The notes: generated by a model from the letters alone, not told the origin. 64,000 bases of DNA from Noviherbaspirillum sp. L7-7A (GCF_019052805.1 NZ_JAHQRJ010000001.1:1612001-1676000); one strand, 5' to 3'. Shown: positions 54,600 to 64,000, counted from the stretch's first letter. Translations and numbers: made by a program.

Positions 54600-57500
54600 A
54601 TGAAACGCATGCTATTCAACGCCACGCAGCAGGAAGAACTGCGCGTGGCGATTGTCGATGGGCAGAAGCTCATCGACATCGATATCGAAACCAGCGGACG
54701 CGAGCAACGCAAGTCCAATATCTACAAAGGCGTTATCACCCGCATCGAACCCTCCCTCGAAGCCTGCTTCGTCAACTACGGCGAAGAGCGTCACGGCTTT
54801 CTCCCCTTCAAGGAAGTTGCCCGCAGTTATTTCAAGGAAGGCGTTGACGTACGCACCGCCAGCATTCGCGACGCCTTGCGCGAAGGCCAGGAAATCGTGG
54901 TGCAGGTGGAAAAGGAAGAGCGCGGCAACAAGGGCGCGGCGCTGACCTCCTTCGTTTCGCTGGCCGGCCGTTACCTGGTGCTGATGCCCAACAATCCGCG
55001 CGGCGGCGGCGTATCGCGCCGGGTGGAAGGCGAAGACCGCCAGGAACTGCGCGAGACCATGGACAAGCTCGACCTGCCCAGCGGCATGTCGGTCATTGCC
55101 CGTACCGCCGGCATCGGCCGCAATGTCGATGAACTGCAGTGGGACCTGAACTACCTGATGCAACTCTGGCGCGCCATCGAGGGCGCCGGCCAGTCCGCTT
55201 CCGGCGCCTTCCTGATCTACCAGGAATCCTCGCTGGTGATCCGCGCGATCCGCGACTACTTCCAGCCCGACATCGGCGAAATCCTGATCGACACCGACGA
55301 CATCTACGACCAGGCCCAGCAGTTCATGAGCCATGTGATGCCGGACATGGTGCACCGGGTCAAGCGCTACCGCGACGACGTGCCGCTGTTCTCCCGGTTC
55401 CAGATCGAGCACCAGATCGAAACCGCCTACTCCCGCACCGTGCCGCTGCCATCCGGCGGCGCCATCGTGATCGACCATACCGAAGCGCTGGTGTCGGTCG
55501 ACGTCAACTCCGCCCGCGCCACCCGCGGCAGCGACATCGAGACCACCGCGCTCAATACCAATCTCGAAGCGGCCGATGAAGTGGCCCGCCAGTTGCGCCT
55601 GCGCGACCTCGGCGGCTTGATCGTCATCGACTTCATCGACATGGAGAACTCGAAGAACCAGCGCGAAGTCGAGACCCGGCTCAAGGATGCGCTGCACTTC
55701 GACCGCGCCCGTGTGCAGATGGGCAAGATTTCCCGGTTCGGCCTGATGGAACTGTCGCGCCAGCGGCTGCGTCCCTCGCTGTCGGAAGGCAGCCATGTGA
55801 CCTGCCCGCGCTGCAACGGCACCGGCCATATCCGCGACACCGAGTCGTCCGCCCTGCAGGTGCTGCGCATCATCCAGGAAGAGGCGATGAAGGAGAACTC
55901 GGCCGCGATCCATGTGCAGGCGCCGGTCGATGTCGCCGCTTTCCTGCTCAACGAGAAGCGCGGCGAGATCCTGAAGATCGAGACCCGGCACCGTGTCAGC
56001 GTGATCCTGATTCCGAACAAGCATCTGGAAACGCCGCATTACAAGCTGGAACGCTTGAAGCATGACGATCCGCGCCTGGAAGACATGCAGGCCAGCTACA
56101 GCATGGCTGAAGTGGCTGAAACCGACATCGGCTACGACAAGCGGCAGAAGGAAGAGGCAAAGCCGCGCCAGGAGGCGATGGTCAAGAGCATCACGCCGGA
56201 CCAGCCGGCGCCTATCGTCGAGCGCAAGGCGCCCGAACCGGCACCGGTTCCGGTGGCGGCTGCGCCCCAGGCCGAGGAAGGCTTCCTGAGCCGCCTGTTC
56301 GGCCTGTTCCGCAAGAAGCCGGTAGTCGTTGCCCCGGCGCCGGCGCCAGTCGCCGCGGCCAAGCCGGAAGTGGCGCGCGAGCGTGCCGAGCGCAACCAGC
56401 GCGGCAATGGCCAGCGTGGCCGTGCACGTGGCGGACGCGGTGGCCGTGAGCGCGATGAGCGCGACGCCGGCAAGGTCGAAGGCCGTGAGGACATGTTGGC
56501 CAAACCAGCCGCCGGCACCACGCCGGCAACGGCGCCGGCCGGCCAGACCACGCGCCCGCCGCGTCCTCCGCGCGAGCCGCGTGAGCCACGTGAAAACGCC
56601 GAGGGTCGTCGCGAGCCGCGTGAGGCACGCGAGCCGCGCGAGGCTGGCGAAGGCAGGCGGGAACGCGCACCGCGCGCACCGCGCGAGGAGCGCAAGCCAA
56701 CCGTGCCAGTCGAGCCGGCAGGCGAGGAAGCATTGCCACTGACCGCAGCAGCAGTACCGACAGAAGTTCCGTCGGCGCCATCGGCTGCGATTGCAGCGAT
56801 CGCAGCCGAGACCGGCGCCGAGCAGGAAGGCCTGGAGAACCAGATGGCCGACAATGTCGAGGAAGGCGATGACCAGCCGCGTCGTCGTCGCCGTCGCGGT
56901 GGCCGCAACCGCAATCGCCGTGAACGCGAGAATGGCGAGATCGGCGAAAACGGCGAGGAACTGGAAGCAGGCGCCGCCATCGCCGGCGAAGCCGCTGCCA
57001 TTGCCGAAGAGCAGGCCGCCAGCCAGGCAGCCCCGGACGCCACCGTGCTTGCAATAAGCACGGTGGACGTGGCGGTCAGCCACACCACGGTGGAAGTGGT
57101 GCCGGCTGAAGCCAGCGCCCAGCCGGAGCAGGCAGCATCTGCAGCGGCCGAAGCGGCGCAGTCCGCGCCGGCTGAAGCCAGCCAAGCCGTTGCCGACACC
57201 GAAGCGAGCGCGATCGCGCCGGCAGCGGTGGATGCCGAGGCGGCCACGCTGGCCGAAGCAGCGCCAGCACAGCAGGAAACGCCAGCGGCCATCGAGCCTG
57301 CGGCGCAAGCCGAGGCTGCGCCGGCAACGGCCGAACAGCCGGCGCCGCTTGCGCAGCAGGCCGAGGTGGTTGAAGCCACTCCTGTGCGACACGCCGACAG
57401 CGCGCCGGTCGCCGACGTGCAGCCCGCAACGGCAGCGCCCGTCGAAGCGGAGGCTGTGGAAGCAGCGGAAGCCGTGCAGGCGCCTGCTGTGGACCAGCCG

Positions 57501-57734
57501 CAGCCGGTTACCAGCGTGGCTCCCGCCAAGGCAGGCGCCAGCATGCCGCTGCAGGAGCTTAATGCCATGCTCAGCGCCGCTGGCCTGACCCTGGCAAGCA
57601 CCGACCCGGAAAAGCTGCGTGCAGCCCAGGAAGCGGCAGCCCGCATCCAGCCTGCGCCTCGCGTGCCGCGCGAACGCAAGCCGCTGCCGCCGGTGTCGAA
57701 CGAGCCGCTGATCCAGGTGGAAACCAACCGCTGA
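54600..57734 (+). CDS. rne: Ribonuclease E
   Basis: A 1044-residue endoribonuclease that governs mRNA decay and rRNA and tRNA processing. The S1 domain spans about residues 37-120. The catalytic Mg ligands are Asp301 (VSVDVNSARAT) and Asp344 (LIVIDFIDM). The zinc-link cysteines Cys402 and Cys405 lie in CPRCNGTG and join subunits. After about residue 520 the protein is disordered: an R/G/E-rich RNA-binding stretch (about 600-710, including a run of basic repeats with PREPRE) and then a long A/E/P-rich tail to the end. GGAG lies 6 nt before the ATG. Its partners for a degradosome cannot be predicted from this tail. Confidence 0.96.
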   Translation: MKRMLFNATQQEELRVAIVDGQKLIDIDIETSGREQRKSNIYKGVITRIEPSLEACFVNYGEERHGFLPFKEVARSYFKEGVDVRTASIRDALREGQEIVVQVEKEERGNKGAALTSFVSLAGRYLVLMPNNPRGGGVSRRVEGEDRQELRETMDKLDLPSGMSVIARTAGIGRNVDELQWDLNYLMQLWRAIEGAGQSASGAFLIYQESSLVIRAIRDYFQPDIGEILIDTDDIYDQAQQFMSHVMPDMVHRVKRYRDDVPLFSRFQIEHQIETAYSRTVPLPSGGAIVIDHTEALVSVDVNSARATRGSDIETTALNTNLEAADEVARQLRLRDLGGLIVIDFIDMENSKNQREVETRLKDALHFDRARVQMGKISRFGLMELSRQRLRPSLSEGSHVTCPRCNGTGHIRDTESSALQVLRIIQEEAMKENSAAIHVQAPVDVAAFLLNEKRGEILKIETRHRVSVILIPNKHLETPHYKLERLKHDDPRLEDMQASYSMAEVAETDIGYDKRQKEEAKPRQEAMVKSITPDQPAPIVERKAPEPAPVPVAAAPQAEEGFLSRLFGLFRKKPVVVAPAPAPVAAAKPEVARERAERNQRGNGQRGRARGGRGGRERDERDAGKVEGREDMLAKPAAGTTPATAPAGQTTRPPRPPREPREPRENAEGRREPREAREPREAGEGRRERAPRAPREERKPTVPVEPAGEEALPLTAAAVPTEVPSAPSAAIAAIAAETGAEQEGLENQMADNVEEGDDQPRRRRRRGGRNRNRRERENGEIGENGEELEAGAAIAGEAAAIAEEQAASQAAPDATVLAISTVDVAVSHTTVEVVPAEASAQPEQAASAAAEAAQSAPAEASQAVADTEASAIAPAAVDAEAATLAEAAPAQQETPAAIEPAAQAEAAPATAEQPAPLAQQAEVVEATPVRHADSAPVADVQPATAAPVEAEAVEAAEAVQAPAVDQPQPVTSVAPAKAGASMPLQELNAMLSAAGLTLASTDPEKLRAAQEAAARIQPAPRVPRERKPLPPVSNEPLIQVETNR

Positions 57735-57876
57735 TATCCCTGTCTGCCGTGCCCGATGGGCGTGGCAGACAGCGGATGCAGCAGCACGGCCCGGTACGGA
57801 TTACCTGGTGCTTCATGAGCAAGAATCCGGCCGGGCTGGCATCGAATCGATCCAACAGCGGTAGAACACAATCCAG

Positions 57877-57898
57877 GGGAGCGTTCGCTCCCTTTTTT
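57877..57898 (+). terminator. Intrinsic terminator after rne
   Basis: GGGAGC (57877-57882) and GCTCCC (57887-57892) form a 6-bp stem with a 4-nt loop, followed by six T's. It lies 143 bp after the rne stop. Confidence 0.8.
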
Positions 57899-57923
57899 CC
57901 GCGCCGCGGAAAGGCAAGGACAG

Positions 57924-59261
57924 ATGGACAAGACAACGGCGCCACCCCCGGTCAGCCTCGCTGAAGCATTCGCCTATTGGCTCAAGCTGGGCTTCATCAG
58001 CTTCGGCGGTCCGGCCGGGCAGATTGCTTTGATGCACACCGAACTGGTGGAACGCCGCCGCTGGATTTCCGAACAGCGCTTTCTGCATGCGCTCAACTAC
58101 TGCATGCTGCTGCCCGGACCGGAAGCCACCCAGCTGGCCATCTATATCGGCTGGCTGATGCACCGCACCTGGGGCGGCATCATTGCCGGCGCGCTGTTCG
58201 TGCTGCCTTCGCTGCTGATACTGATGCTGCTGTCATGGGTCTATCTGGCCTTCGGCAACCTCCCGGTGGTAGCCGGCGTCCTCTACGGCATCAAGCCGGC
58301 GGTAGTGGCGATCGTGCTCGCCGCCGCCTGGCGCATTGGCAGCCGTTCCCTGAAGAATGGCTGGCTGATCGGTATCGCCGTGGCCGCGCTGGTGGCCATC
58401 GCGGTGCTGCGGCTGCCATTTCCGGTCATCGTGCTTTCGGCGGCGCTGGCCGGCATGGTCGGCGGCCGCCTGCTGCCAGCGAAATTCCAGCTCGGCGGCG
58501 GACACGGGTCGAGTGCGCAAGCCAGCTACGGACCGGCGATCATCGACGATGCGACGCCACCGCCGCCGCATGCGCGCTATAGCGGCCCGCACCTGGCAAA
58601 GCTGCTTGCAGTCGGCATCGGCATCGGGGTTGTGGCCTGGCTGGCGCTGGCACTGCTGTACGGCCGCCAGGGGCCGCTGGCCCAGATGGGCTGGTTCTTC
58701 ACCAAGGCCGCGATGCTGACCTTCGGCGGCGCCTATGCGGTGCTGCCCTATGTCTACCAGGGCGGCGTGGAGACCTACCAGTGGCTGACCGCAACGCAGA
58801 TGATCGACGGCCTGGCGCTGGGTGAAACCACGCCGGGTCCGCTGATCATGATCGTTGCCTTCGTCGGCTTCGTCGGCGGCTGGACCAAGGCGCTGTTCGG
58901 CCCTGACCATCTTCTGCTGGCCGGCGCCGTGGCCGCCTGCGTGACCACCTTCTTCACTTTCCTCCCTTCCTTCATCTTCATCCTGGCCGGCGGACCGCTC
59001 GTGGAATCGACACGGGGCAATATCCGTTTGACCGCACCGCTGACCGCCATTTCGGCTGCCGTGGTCGGCGTGGTGATCAGCCTGGCGCTGTTCTTCGCCT
59101 GGCATGTATTCCGGCTCGCGCTGCCGCCGCTGCAATGGGACTGGGCGGCCGTCCTGATCAGTGCGCTTGCCCTGCTGGCGCTGGTGCGGTACAAGGCCGA
59201 TACCATCAAGCTGATCCTTGCATGTGCGGTAGCAGGCCTCGTGGTATCGTACCTGCGTTAA
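57924..59261 (+). CDS. chrA: Chromate transporter, two-domain (CHR family)
   Basis: A 445-residue membrane protein with two CHR halves (about 10-190 and 220-440), each with the G-F-x-x-F-G-G-P/A motif: FISFGGPAGQIALMH in the first and LTFGGAYAVLPYVYQGGV in the second. PGPEATQLAIYIGW and GETTPGPLIMIVAFVGF are the paired conserved blocks. There are roughly ten to twelve hydrophobic segments. CHR proteins export chromate by antiport. No chrB regulator is adjacent, so constitutive expression or a housekeeping anion role is possible. Confidence 0.9.
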   Translation: MDKTTAPPPVSLAEAFAYWLKLGFISFGGPAGQIALMHTELVERRRWISEQRFLHALNYCMLLPGPEATQLAIYIGWLMHRTWGGIIAGALFVLPSLLILMLLSWVYLAFGNLPVVAGVLYGIKPAVVAIVLAAAWRIGSRSLKNGWLIGIAVAALVAIAVLRLPFPVIVLSAALAGMVGGRLLPAKFQLGGGHGSSAQASYGPAIIDDATPPPPHARYSGPHLAKLLAVGIGIGVVAWLALALLYGRQGPLAQMGWFFTKAAMLTFGGAYAVLPYVYQGGVETYQWLTATQMIDGLALGETTPGPLIMIVAFVGFVGGWTKALFGPDHLLLAGAVAACVTTFFTFLPSFIFILAGGPLVESTRGNIRLTAPLTAISAAVVGVVISLALFFAWHVFRLALPPLQWDWAAVLISALALLALVRYKADTIKLILACAVAGLVVSYLR

Positions 59262-59330
59262 AGGCTGGACCGTACGACCGGCCGCCTCATGTGAACAGAG
59301 TCCAACCGAGCTGAACCTGAACCGCCTGCC

Positions 59331-60449
59331 ATGTCATCCAGAATCATTCCCGTCGCCGACTACCGCAGCCTGCCATCGGCGCCGCGCATTCCCGCCAGCC
59401 TGGAACAGCCCAGCGGCCTGCTCGCCGACAGCCTGGCGCGCCCGCTGCGCGACCTGCGCATCTCGGTCACCGATCGATGCAACTTCCGCTGCGTCTACTG
59501 CATGCCCAAGGACGTGTTCGACAAGGACTATGCCTTCCTGCCGCACAGCGCGCTGCTGTCCTTCGAGGAAATCACCCGCGTGGCCAGCCTGTTCGTTGCC
59601 CACGGCGTGGAAAAGATCAGGCTGACCGGCGGCGAGCCGCTGTTGCGCAAGAACCTGGAAAACCTGGTGGCCATGCTGCGCGCGCTGAAGACGCCGGACG
59701 GCCGCGAACTCGACCTGACCCTGACCACCAACGGCTCGCTGCTGGCGCGCAAGGCGCAGGCATTGAAGGATGCCGGGCTGAACCGGGTGACGGTGTCGCT
59801 CGACGCGCTCGACGATGCCGTGTTCAGGCGCATGAACGATGTCGATTTCTCGGTCTCGGATGTATTGCACGGCATCGACGCGGCCCATCGTGCCGGGCTT
59901 GGCCCGGTCAAGGTCAACATGGTGGTCAAGGGCGGCATGAACGACCAGGAAATCGTGCCGATGGCGCGCCACTTCAAGGGCAGCCCGACCATCCTGCGCT
60001 TCATCGAATACATGGACGTGGGCGCGTCCAACGGCTGGAAGATGGATGAGGTGATTCCGTCGGCCGAGGTGGTGCGGCGCATTTCCGAGGCGATGCCGCT
60101 GCAGCCGGTCGACCCGAACTACAGCGGCGAGACGGCGGCCCGCTGGCGCTATGCCGACGGCGGCGGCGAGGTAGGCATGATCTCCAGCGTGACCCAGGCC
60201 TTTTGCCACGACTGCACCCGGGCCAGGCTGTCGACCGAAGGCAAGCTCTATACCTGCCTGTTCGCCACCAGCGGCCATGACCTGCGCGCCTTGCTGCGCG
60301 CCGGCCACAGCGATGAGGAGATCTCCAGCGCGGTGGCGCAGGTCTGGCGCGCCCGCGGCGACCGTTACTCCGAGCTGCGCACCAACAGCACCGAAACGCT
60401 GGCGCAAGGTCCGCGCAAGAAAGTTGAAATGTCCTATATAGGCGGATAA
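59331..60449 (+). CDS. moaA: GTP 3',8-cyclase MoaA
   Basis: A 372-residue radical-SAM enzyme for the first step of molybdenum cofactor synthesis. The SAM cluster is Cys50-x3-Cys54-x2-Cys57 in [11 protein letters not shown]. The second cluster, which binds GTP, uses Cys292, Cys295 and Cys309 ([13 protein letters not shown]). The C-terminus ends in the essential Gly-Gly (YIGG). A 36-residue N-terminal stretch before [16 protein letters not shown] is normal for betaproteobacteria. It is followed within 10 bp by moeA, so both act in one operon. Confidence 0.96.
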   Translation: MSSRIIPVADYRSLPSAPRIPASLEQPSGLLADSLARPLRDLRISVTDRCNFRCVYCMPKDVFDKDYAFLPHSALLSFEEITRVASLFVAHGVEKIRLTGGEPLLRKNLENLVAMLRALKTPDGRELDLTLTTNGSLLARKAQALKDAGLNRVTVSLDALDDAVFRRMNDVDFSVSDVLHGIDAAHRAGLGPVKVNMVVKGGMNDQEIVPMARHFKGSPTILRFIEYMDVGASNGWKMDEVIPSAEVVRRISEAMPLQPVDPNYSGETAARWRYADGGGEVGMISSVTQAFCHDCTRARLSTEGKLYTCLFATSGHDLRALLRAGHSDEEISSAVAQVWRARGDRYSELRTNSTETLAQGPRKKVEMSYIGG

Positions 60450-60452
60450 ACC

Positions 60453-61772
60453 GTGTCCATGAACAAAACACCACCTCCTGTTCAATCTGCCCACCCTACC
60501 CTTGACCAGGTCGTCAGCTGCCTGTCCGGCTATGACCCCGACGCCCTGCCGGTCGCCCAGGCACAGGAGATCATCCGCAGTTTCGTGCTGCCGCTGCATG
60601 CGGTCGAGAAGGTCGCCATCCGCAGCGCCCTCGACCGGGTGCTGGCGGCCGACATCGTTTCCCCAATCAATGTGCCGGCCCATGACAATTCCGCGATGGA
60701 TGGCTTCGCCTTCGCCGGCGCCGAGCTGGCGGGCGATGCGCCGCTGTCCCTCAGCGTCGTAGGCACGTCCTATGCAGGCCGCGCCTACGACGGCCCGGTT
60801 GGCGTTGGCGAATGCGTGCGCATCATGACCGGCGCGGTCATGCCCGAGGGCTGCGATACCGTGGTGCCGCAGGAATTCACCAGCCAGTCCGATACCTCCA
60901 GCGTGATGCTGCCGCCGAATGTGGTGCGCCCAGGCGACAACCGGCGGCTGGCGGGCGAAGACCTGGCGGCCGGCCAGCCGGCACTGGCCAGAGGCAAGGT
61001 TTTGCGGCCGGCCGACCTTGGCCTGCTGGCCTCGCTCGGCGTGGCCGAGGTGCCGGTGCAGCGCCGGCTGCGGGTCGCCTTCTTTTCCACCGGCGACGAA
61101 CTGCGCTCGATCGGCGAGCCGCTCGACGAAGGCTGCGTCTACGACAGCAACCGCTACACGCTGTACGGCATGCTCAGGCGCCTGGGCTGTGACATCATCG
61201 ACATGGGCGTGGTGGCCGACGATCCGGCCGCGCTGGAAGCGGCGTTCCGCTCGGCCTGCGAGAATGCCGATGCCATCATCACCTCCGGCGGCGTGTCGGT
61301 CGGCGCGGCCGACTACACCAAGCAGATGATGGCCCAGCTGGGCGATGTGACATTCTGGAAGATCGGCATGCGTCCAGGCCGGCCCATGGCCTTCGGCAAG
61401 ATCCATTCCGCTGGGCACAGCGCCTACCTGTTCGGCCTGCCGGGCAATCCGGTGGCGGTGATGGTGACCTTCTACTTCTTCGCGCGCGAGGCGCTTCTGC
61501 ACATGATGGGCGCGCAGGTGCCGCCGCTACCGCTGTTCGCGGTGCGCTTGCAGGGCGCGATCCGCAAGAAGCCGGGCCGCACCGAGTACCAGCGCGGCAT
61601 CCTGTCGGTGGCTGCCGATGGCAGCCGCGAAGTGCGCATTACCGGCGCCCAGGGGTCCGGTATCCTGCGCTCGATGTCGGAGGCCAACTGCATGGTGGTG
61701 CTGGGCCATGAACAGGGCAATGTGCAGGCGGGCGACATGGTGGAGGTGCTGCCGTTCGAGGGACTGCTGTAG
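60453..61772 (+). CDS. moeA: Molybdopterin molybdenumtransferase MoeA
   Basis: A 439-residue enzyme that inserts molybdate into adenylated molybdopterin. Typical blocks are PAHDNSAMDGFAF, GVGECVRIMTGAVMPEGCDTVV, FSTGDELRSIGEPL, ITSGGVSVGAADYTK and GLPGNPVAVMVTF. The frame can begin at GTG 60453 or ATG 60459; neither has a strong ribosome-binding site. It lies 3 to 9 bp after moaA. The partner MogA or MoaB gene is not in this window. Confidence 0.95.
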   Translation: MSMNKTPPPVQSAHPTLDQVVSCLSGYDPDALPVAQAQEIIRSFVLPLHAVEKVAIRSALDRVLAADIVSPINVPAHDNSAMDGFAFAGAELAGDAPLSLSVVGTSYAGRAYDGPVGVGECVRIMTGAVMPEGCDTVVPQEFTSQSDTSSVMLPPNVVRPGDNRRLAGEDLAAGQPALARGKVLRPADLGLLASLGVAEVPVQRRLRVAFFSTGDELRSIGEPLDEGCVYDSNRYTLYGMLRRLGCDIIDMGVVADDPAALEAAFRSACENADAIITSGGVSVGAADYTKQMMAQLGDVTFWKIGMRPGRPMAFGKIHSAGHSAYLFGLPGNPVAVMVTFYFFAREALLHMMGAQVPPLPLFAVRLQGAIRKKPGRTEYQRGILSVAADGSREVRITGAQGSGILRSMSEANCMVVLGHEQGNVQAGDMVEVLPFEGLL

Positions 61773-61813
61773 GGCGGCCGGAACCTTATGCGGATTGCCG
61801 GCTCACAGTTGGC

Positions 61814-62140
61814 ATGATGAAAAAATTCCTTCAGGCCCTGCTGTGCGCATGCTGGTGCAATGCTGCGCTTGCACAGGCTGCCGAGTCCGATAAGGAACAG
61901 ACCGTACCGCCGCCCCAAAACCGGCACCAGGCCGATGAACGTGAACGGCAAGGCAGCTTTCCAAGGCTGCCGTCGCCGGAACGAGCCGAAACCGGTGCGA
62001 TCAACCCTGCCAGCGGCCAGTACTATCCACCTGCCGGGAACGGCGACGTCATCAACCCGGCTACCGGCGAGCGATACCTCGGCATTCCGGGCGGCTATGT
62101 CAACCCCAACACCGGCGAACTGATGCCGCGCATCAGGTAG
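61814..62140 (+). CDS. Small secreted protein with three N-P-x-[ST]-G repeats
   Basis: A 108-residue hypothetical protein. A signal peptide (MMKKFLQALLCACWCNAALAQA) is likely cleaved near residue 20-22. A charged, P/Q/R-rich middle follows, then three short repeats: INPASG (63-68), INPATG (80-85) and VNPNTG (96-101), spaced 16-17 residues apart. The last repeat sits near the C-terminus (GELMPRIR). No family was recognised, and it could be a cell-wall or outer-membrane-linked peptide. It begins 41 bp after moeA on the same strand. The start codon could be either of two adjacent ATGs. Confidence 0.6.
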   Translation: MMKKFLQALLCACWCNAALAQAAESDKEQTVPPPQNRHQADERERQGSFPRLPSPERAETGAINPASGQYYPPAGNGDVINPATGERYLGIPGGYVNPNTGELMPRIR

Positions 62141-62285
62141 CCGCATCCGTCCTGCCCGGCGCGCCCTTATACGATCAACCTCATGCTTTCCAGCGGATTC
62201 GTTTGCGCGATATCAAGCCATGCGTGCGCCAGCACGCCGGGGTTCAGGCGTATATTGATGGCGTCGATTGAAATCGACATCCGTT

Positions 62286-62343
62286 TTTAGGCATCGAGCC
62301 TAAATCCCCTGCGACCCGCTCCAGCCTCGGCTGTCCGGGTCGC
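62286..62343. terminator. Two hairpins between the small secreted protein and the DUF3455 gene
   Basis: A 7-bp stem (TTTAGGC 62286-62292 with GCCTAAA 62298-62304) is followed by an 8-bp stem (GCGACCCG 62311-62318 with CGGGTCGC 62336-62343) with an inner 5-bp stem. They lie in the gap between convergent genes, but there is no T-tract directly after either, so termination is only likely by position. Confidence 0.4.
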
Positions 62344-62363
62344 ATCACTTTGGGCCGTCGCAA

Positions 62364-62912
62364 TCAGGCCGGCTTGTAGAACACGTAGTCAGCCTGGTAC
62401 TTCACGGTTTTCTTCATGCCCGACATGGCCTCGCCGCAGGCATCCATCGGCGCCACGCCCCCCATTGTGTTGAGCCGCTGGATGTAGCTCACGCCGCTCA
62501 TTGCGCCATTGCCGGTTGCCGGGCCGGCCTGCACGAGTTGCAGCGGAATCGCGCCGGCATTCGGCGAGGGCGCCACGGCCAGCTGCTTGCCGCCGACCTT
62601 GCTGCCATCCGCCGCCTCCCAGGTCGGGCCGCCGTAGTACTTGCCGACCATCTTCCGGTTCATGTCATAGAGCATCGCATCCGGCCCGGTGAAGACCCAT
62701 TCCCACTGGCCGGGCATGCCCGCCTTGGCCCGGCATTCATAGGTCAGCTCGCCCATGCCGGTGGTCATCATCGCCACCTTGTGGCCGGCCGGTACGCTGA
62801 CTGCCGCCGGGGCGACGGGCGCCTTCATGTCGCTCATCATGGCCGGGGTGGAACAGGCCGCAAGCGTCCATACCGCCATGCCTGCCGCTGCCGTTTTCAA
62901 TGCGTGTTTCAT
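62364..62912 (-). CDS. DUF3455 lipoprotein
   Basis: A 182-residue exported protein with lipobox LAAC (Cys20 in TLAACSTPAMM). The core agrees with DUF3455 proteins: YECRAKAGMPGQWEWVFTGPDAMLYDMN, with DPGxLxD- and YYGGPTWEAADGSKVGG-type blocks, VSYIQRLNTMGGVAP and a paired cysteine (YEC and DACG). The function is unknown. The start is ATG at 62912. It is transcribed away from the chemoreceptor gene's end, with no operon partner in view. Confidence 0.85.
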   Translation of the reverse strand: MKHALKTAAAGMAVWTLAACSTPAMMSDMKAPVAPAAVSVPAGHKVAMMTTGMGELTYECRAKAGMPGQWEWVFTGPDAMLYDMNRKMVGKYYGGPTWEAADGSKVGGKQLAVAPSPNAGAIPLQLVQAGPATGNGAMSGVSYIQRLNTMGGVAPMDACGEAMSGMKKTVKYQADYVFYKPA

Positions 62913-63003
62913 TCATGCCTCCGTGGGAAAAAAGGGAAATAGCGCCACTGCCCTCCTTCTACGGCGCACCTGGTCAAACGGATTCAACAAACAATCGAAT
63001 TGC

Positions 63004-63999
63004 TTATGCCAGGCGGAATGCGGCCACGGCCTGGCCCAGCAGCTGCACTTGCTGCTGCATGCTGGCCGCGGCGGCTTCGGCCTGCTTTACCATTGCGGCA
63101 TTGTCGCGGGTGCCCCGGTCCATCTCGGCGATGGCGTCATTGGCGCTGGCAATGCCGGTGGCCTGTCCATGGCTGGCAGCCACGATGCGGGCCATGATGG
63201 CGGCCACTTCCTGCACCGCCCTGACGATCTCCTCCATGGTGCGTCCAGCCTGCCCGGCCAGGGTGTCGCCGGCATCCACCGCGGCGACCGAGTCGTGGAT
63301 CAGGGCGGCGATTTCGCGGGCGGCGGCGGCCGAGCGCTGGGCCAGGCCGCGCACTTCCGAGGCCACCACGGCGAAGCCGCGGCCCTGTTCGCCGGCGCGG
63401 GCCGCTTCCACGGCGGCGTTCAGTGCCAGAATATTGGTCTGGAAGGCAATGCCGTCGATCACGGCAATGATGTCGACGATGCGACGGGAACGGGCACGGA
63501 TCGCTTCCATCGAATCGATCATCTGCTCCACCACCTGGCCGCCACGTTCGGCCACGTCGGCGGCGCCAGCGGCGAGATTGCTGGCCTGGCGGGCGTCGGC
63601 ATCGTTGTCCCGCACCGCCACTGTCAGCTGCGCCATCGCCTCGGCTGTCTGGCGCAGCCCCTCGGACTGGCTGCCGGTGCGGCGCGACAAATCGGCGTTG
63701 CCATGGGCGATCGCATGCGAGGCATGGGCGATCGCCTCGGTGCCGGCATGCACCGCCGCTACCGCCTCCCGCAGCGCGGTCATCATGCCTTCCAGCACTC
63801 GTCCGCCGTCGCTCAGGGCGGTGGATGACGGCGCCGTCAGGGTGATGCGGCCGTCGCCGGAGGCATTGACCTGGTCCAGCCGCGCAGCCAGCTCCACGGC
63901 CTGCAGGGCCTCGCGATGCAGCAGCAGCGACAGATGGGACAGCACCACCGTCTCGGCCACCACGTAGGCGGCATGCGCAAGCACCTTGCCCAGGCCGGG
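63004..63999 (-). CDS. Methyl-accepting chemotaxis protein, 5' end cut by window
   Basis: The frame is open to the right edge, and the GTG at 63984 lies within the protein, so the sensory N-terminus is outside. What remains is a full cytoplasmic signalling domain of coiled-coil type. It contains the hairpin tip sequence [26 protein letters not shown] and [18 protein letters not shown], read in halves, as in E. coli Tsr and Tar. It relays receptor state to CheA/CheW. The C-terminus (QAVAAFRLA) lacks a CheR-tethering NWETF pentapeptide. Confidence 0.88.
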   Translation of the reverse strand, partial: PGLGKVLAHAAYVVAETVVLSHLSLLLHREALQAVELAARLDQVNASGDGRITLTAPSSTALSDGGRVLEGMMTALREAVAAVHAGTEAIAHASHAIAHGNADLSRRTGSQSEGLRQTAEAMAQLTVAVRDNDADARQASNLAAGAADVAERGGQVVEQMIDSMEAIRARSRRIVDIIAVIDGIAFQTNILALNAAVEAARAGEQGRGFAVVASEVRGLAQRSAAAAREIAALIHDSVAAVDAGDTLAGQAGRTMEEIVRAVQEVAAIMARIVAASHGQATGIASANDAIAEMDRGTRDNAAMVKQAEAAAASMQQQVQLLGQAVAAFRLA

Positions 64000-64000
64000 T

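Noticed and set aside
54612-57392. 926-residue reading frame antisense to rne
   Set aside because: It mirrors the third-codon GC bias of rne and is low-complexity (runs of R, G, L). It has no family likeness or start signal.
59334-61502. 722-residue reading frame antisense to moaA and moeA
   Set aside because: It spans two convincing genes on the other strand and is H/R/G/A-biased, as expected for a GC-rich shadow.
1-64000. Search by eye for insertion sequences, phage genes, CRISPR arrays, attachment sites and rRNA
   Set aside because: No transposase, integrase, regular spacer-repeat pattern or rRNA-like stretch was seen. The tRNA genes show no adjoining direct repeats that would mark an integrated element.

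Overview
The window reads as a chromosomal segment of a GC-rich betaproteobacterium, most likely Burkholderiales and close to Oxalobacteraceae (Herbaspirillum, Noviherbaspirillum or Massilia type). The basis is gene order (lepA-lepB-DUF4845-rnc-era-recO-pdxJ-acpS-nagZ, rpoE-rseA-rseB-mucD next to the fab cluster, rluC divergent from rne) and overall protein character. This is inference from recognised families; no search was run. No insertion sequence, prophage, CRISPR array or rRNA was seen.

Region 1 (1-25 kb) is an exopolysaccharide locus of the exosortase A (XrtA / PEP-CTERM) type. A long minus-strand run from 24901 down to 10988 holds an outer-membrane export lipoprotein, a Wzz-like chain-length protein, a tyrosine autokinase, a large outer-membrane beta-barrel-like protein, an AAA ATPase, a polysaccharide deacetylase, a FemAB-like acyltransferase, glycosyltransferase stp1, exosortase A fused to an EpsI domain, glycosyltransferase stp2, and an asparagine-synthase-like amidotransferase. 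Next to it are UDP-glucose dehydrogenase and a UDP-glucuronate 4-epimerase-like enzyme (plus strand). Then follow two GT4 glycosyltransferases, an O-antigen-ligase-like membrane protein, a rare-looking deacetylase-glycosyltransferase fusion, a GT2 enzyme (minus strand) and a truncated GT at the left edge. Together they predict a uronic-acid-containing, possibly amidated and de-N-acetylated polysaccharide. No PEP-CTERM substrate protein is encoded here. Two sigma-54-like -24/-12 elements precede the export and chain-length genes.

Region 2 (25-27.4 kb) holds a polyglycine lipoprotein and five minus-strand tRNAs (Val-CAC, Cys-GCA and three Gly-GCC), with readable promoters and terminators between them.

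Region 3 (27.4-38.3 kb) is housekeeping on the minus strand: pgsA, uvrC, and then the lepA-to-nagZ operon, whose genes mostly overlap by 4 bp. A terminator-like hairpin sits only 18 nt upstream of lepA.

Region 4 (38.3-49.2 kb) contains the envelope-stress module rpoE-rseA-rseB-mucD with a plausible sigma-E autoregulatory promoter. Behind it are a small YgfX-like membrane protein and the fatty-acid/phospholipid cluster rpmF-plsX-fabH-fabD-fabG-acpP-fabF, led by a YceD (DUF177) gene.

Region 5 (49.2-64 kb) holds maf, an RsmI-like methyltransferase, SppA-type signal peptide peptidase, a Rieske protein, a HAD phosphatase and rluC. A roughly 740-bp non-coding leader follows, then rne (RNase E), a chromate transporter, moaA and moeA, a small secreted repeat protein, a DUF3455 lipoprotein, and a chemoreceptor cut by the right edge.
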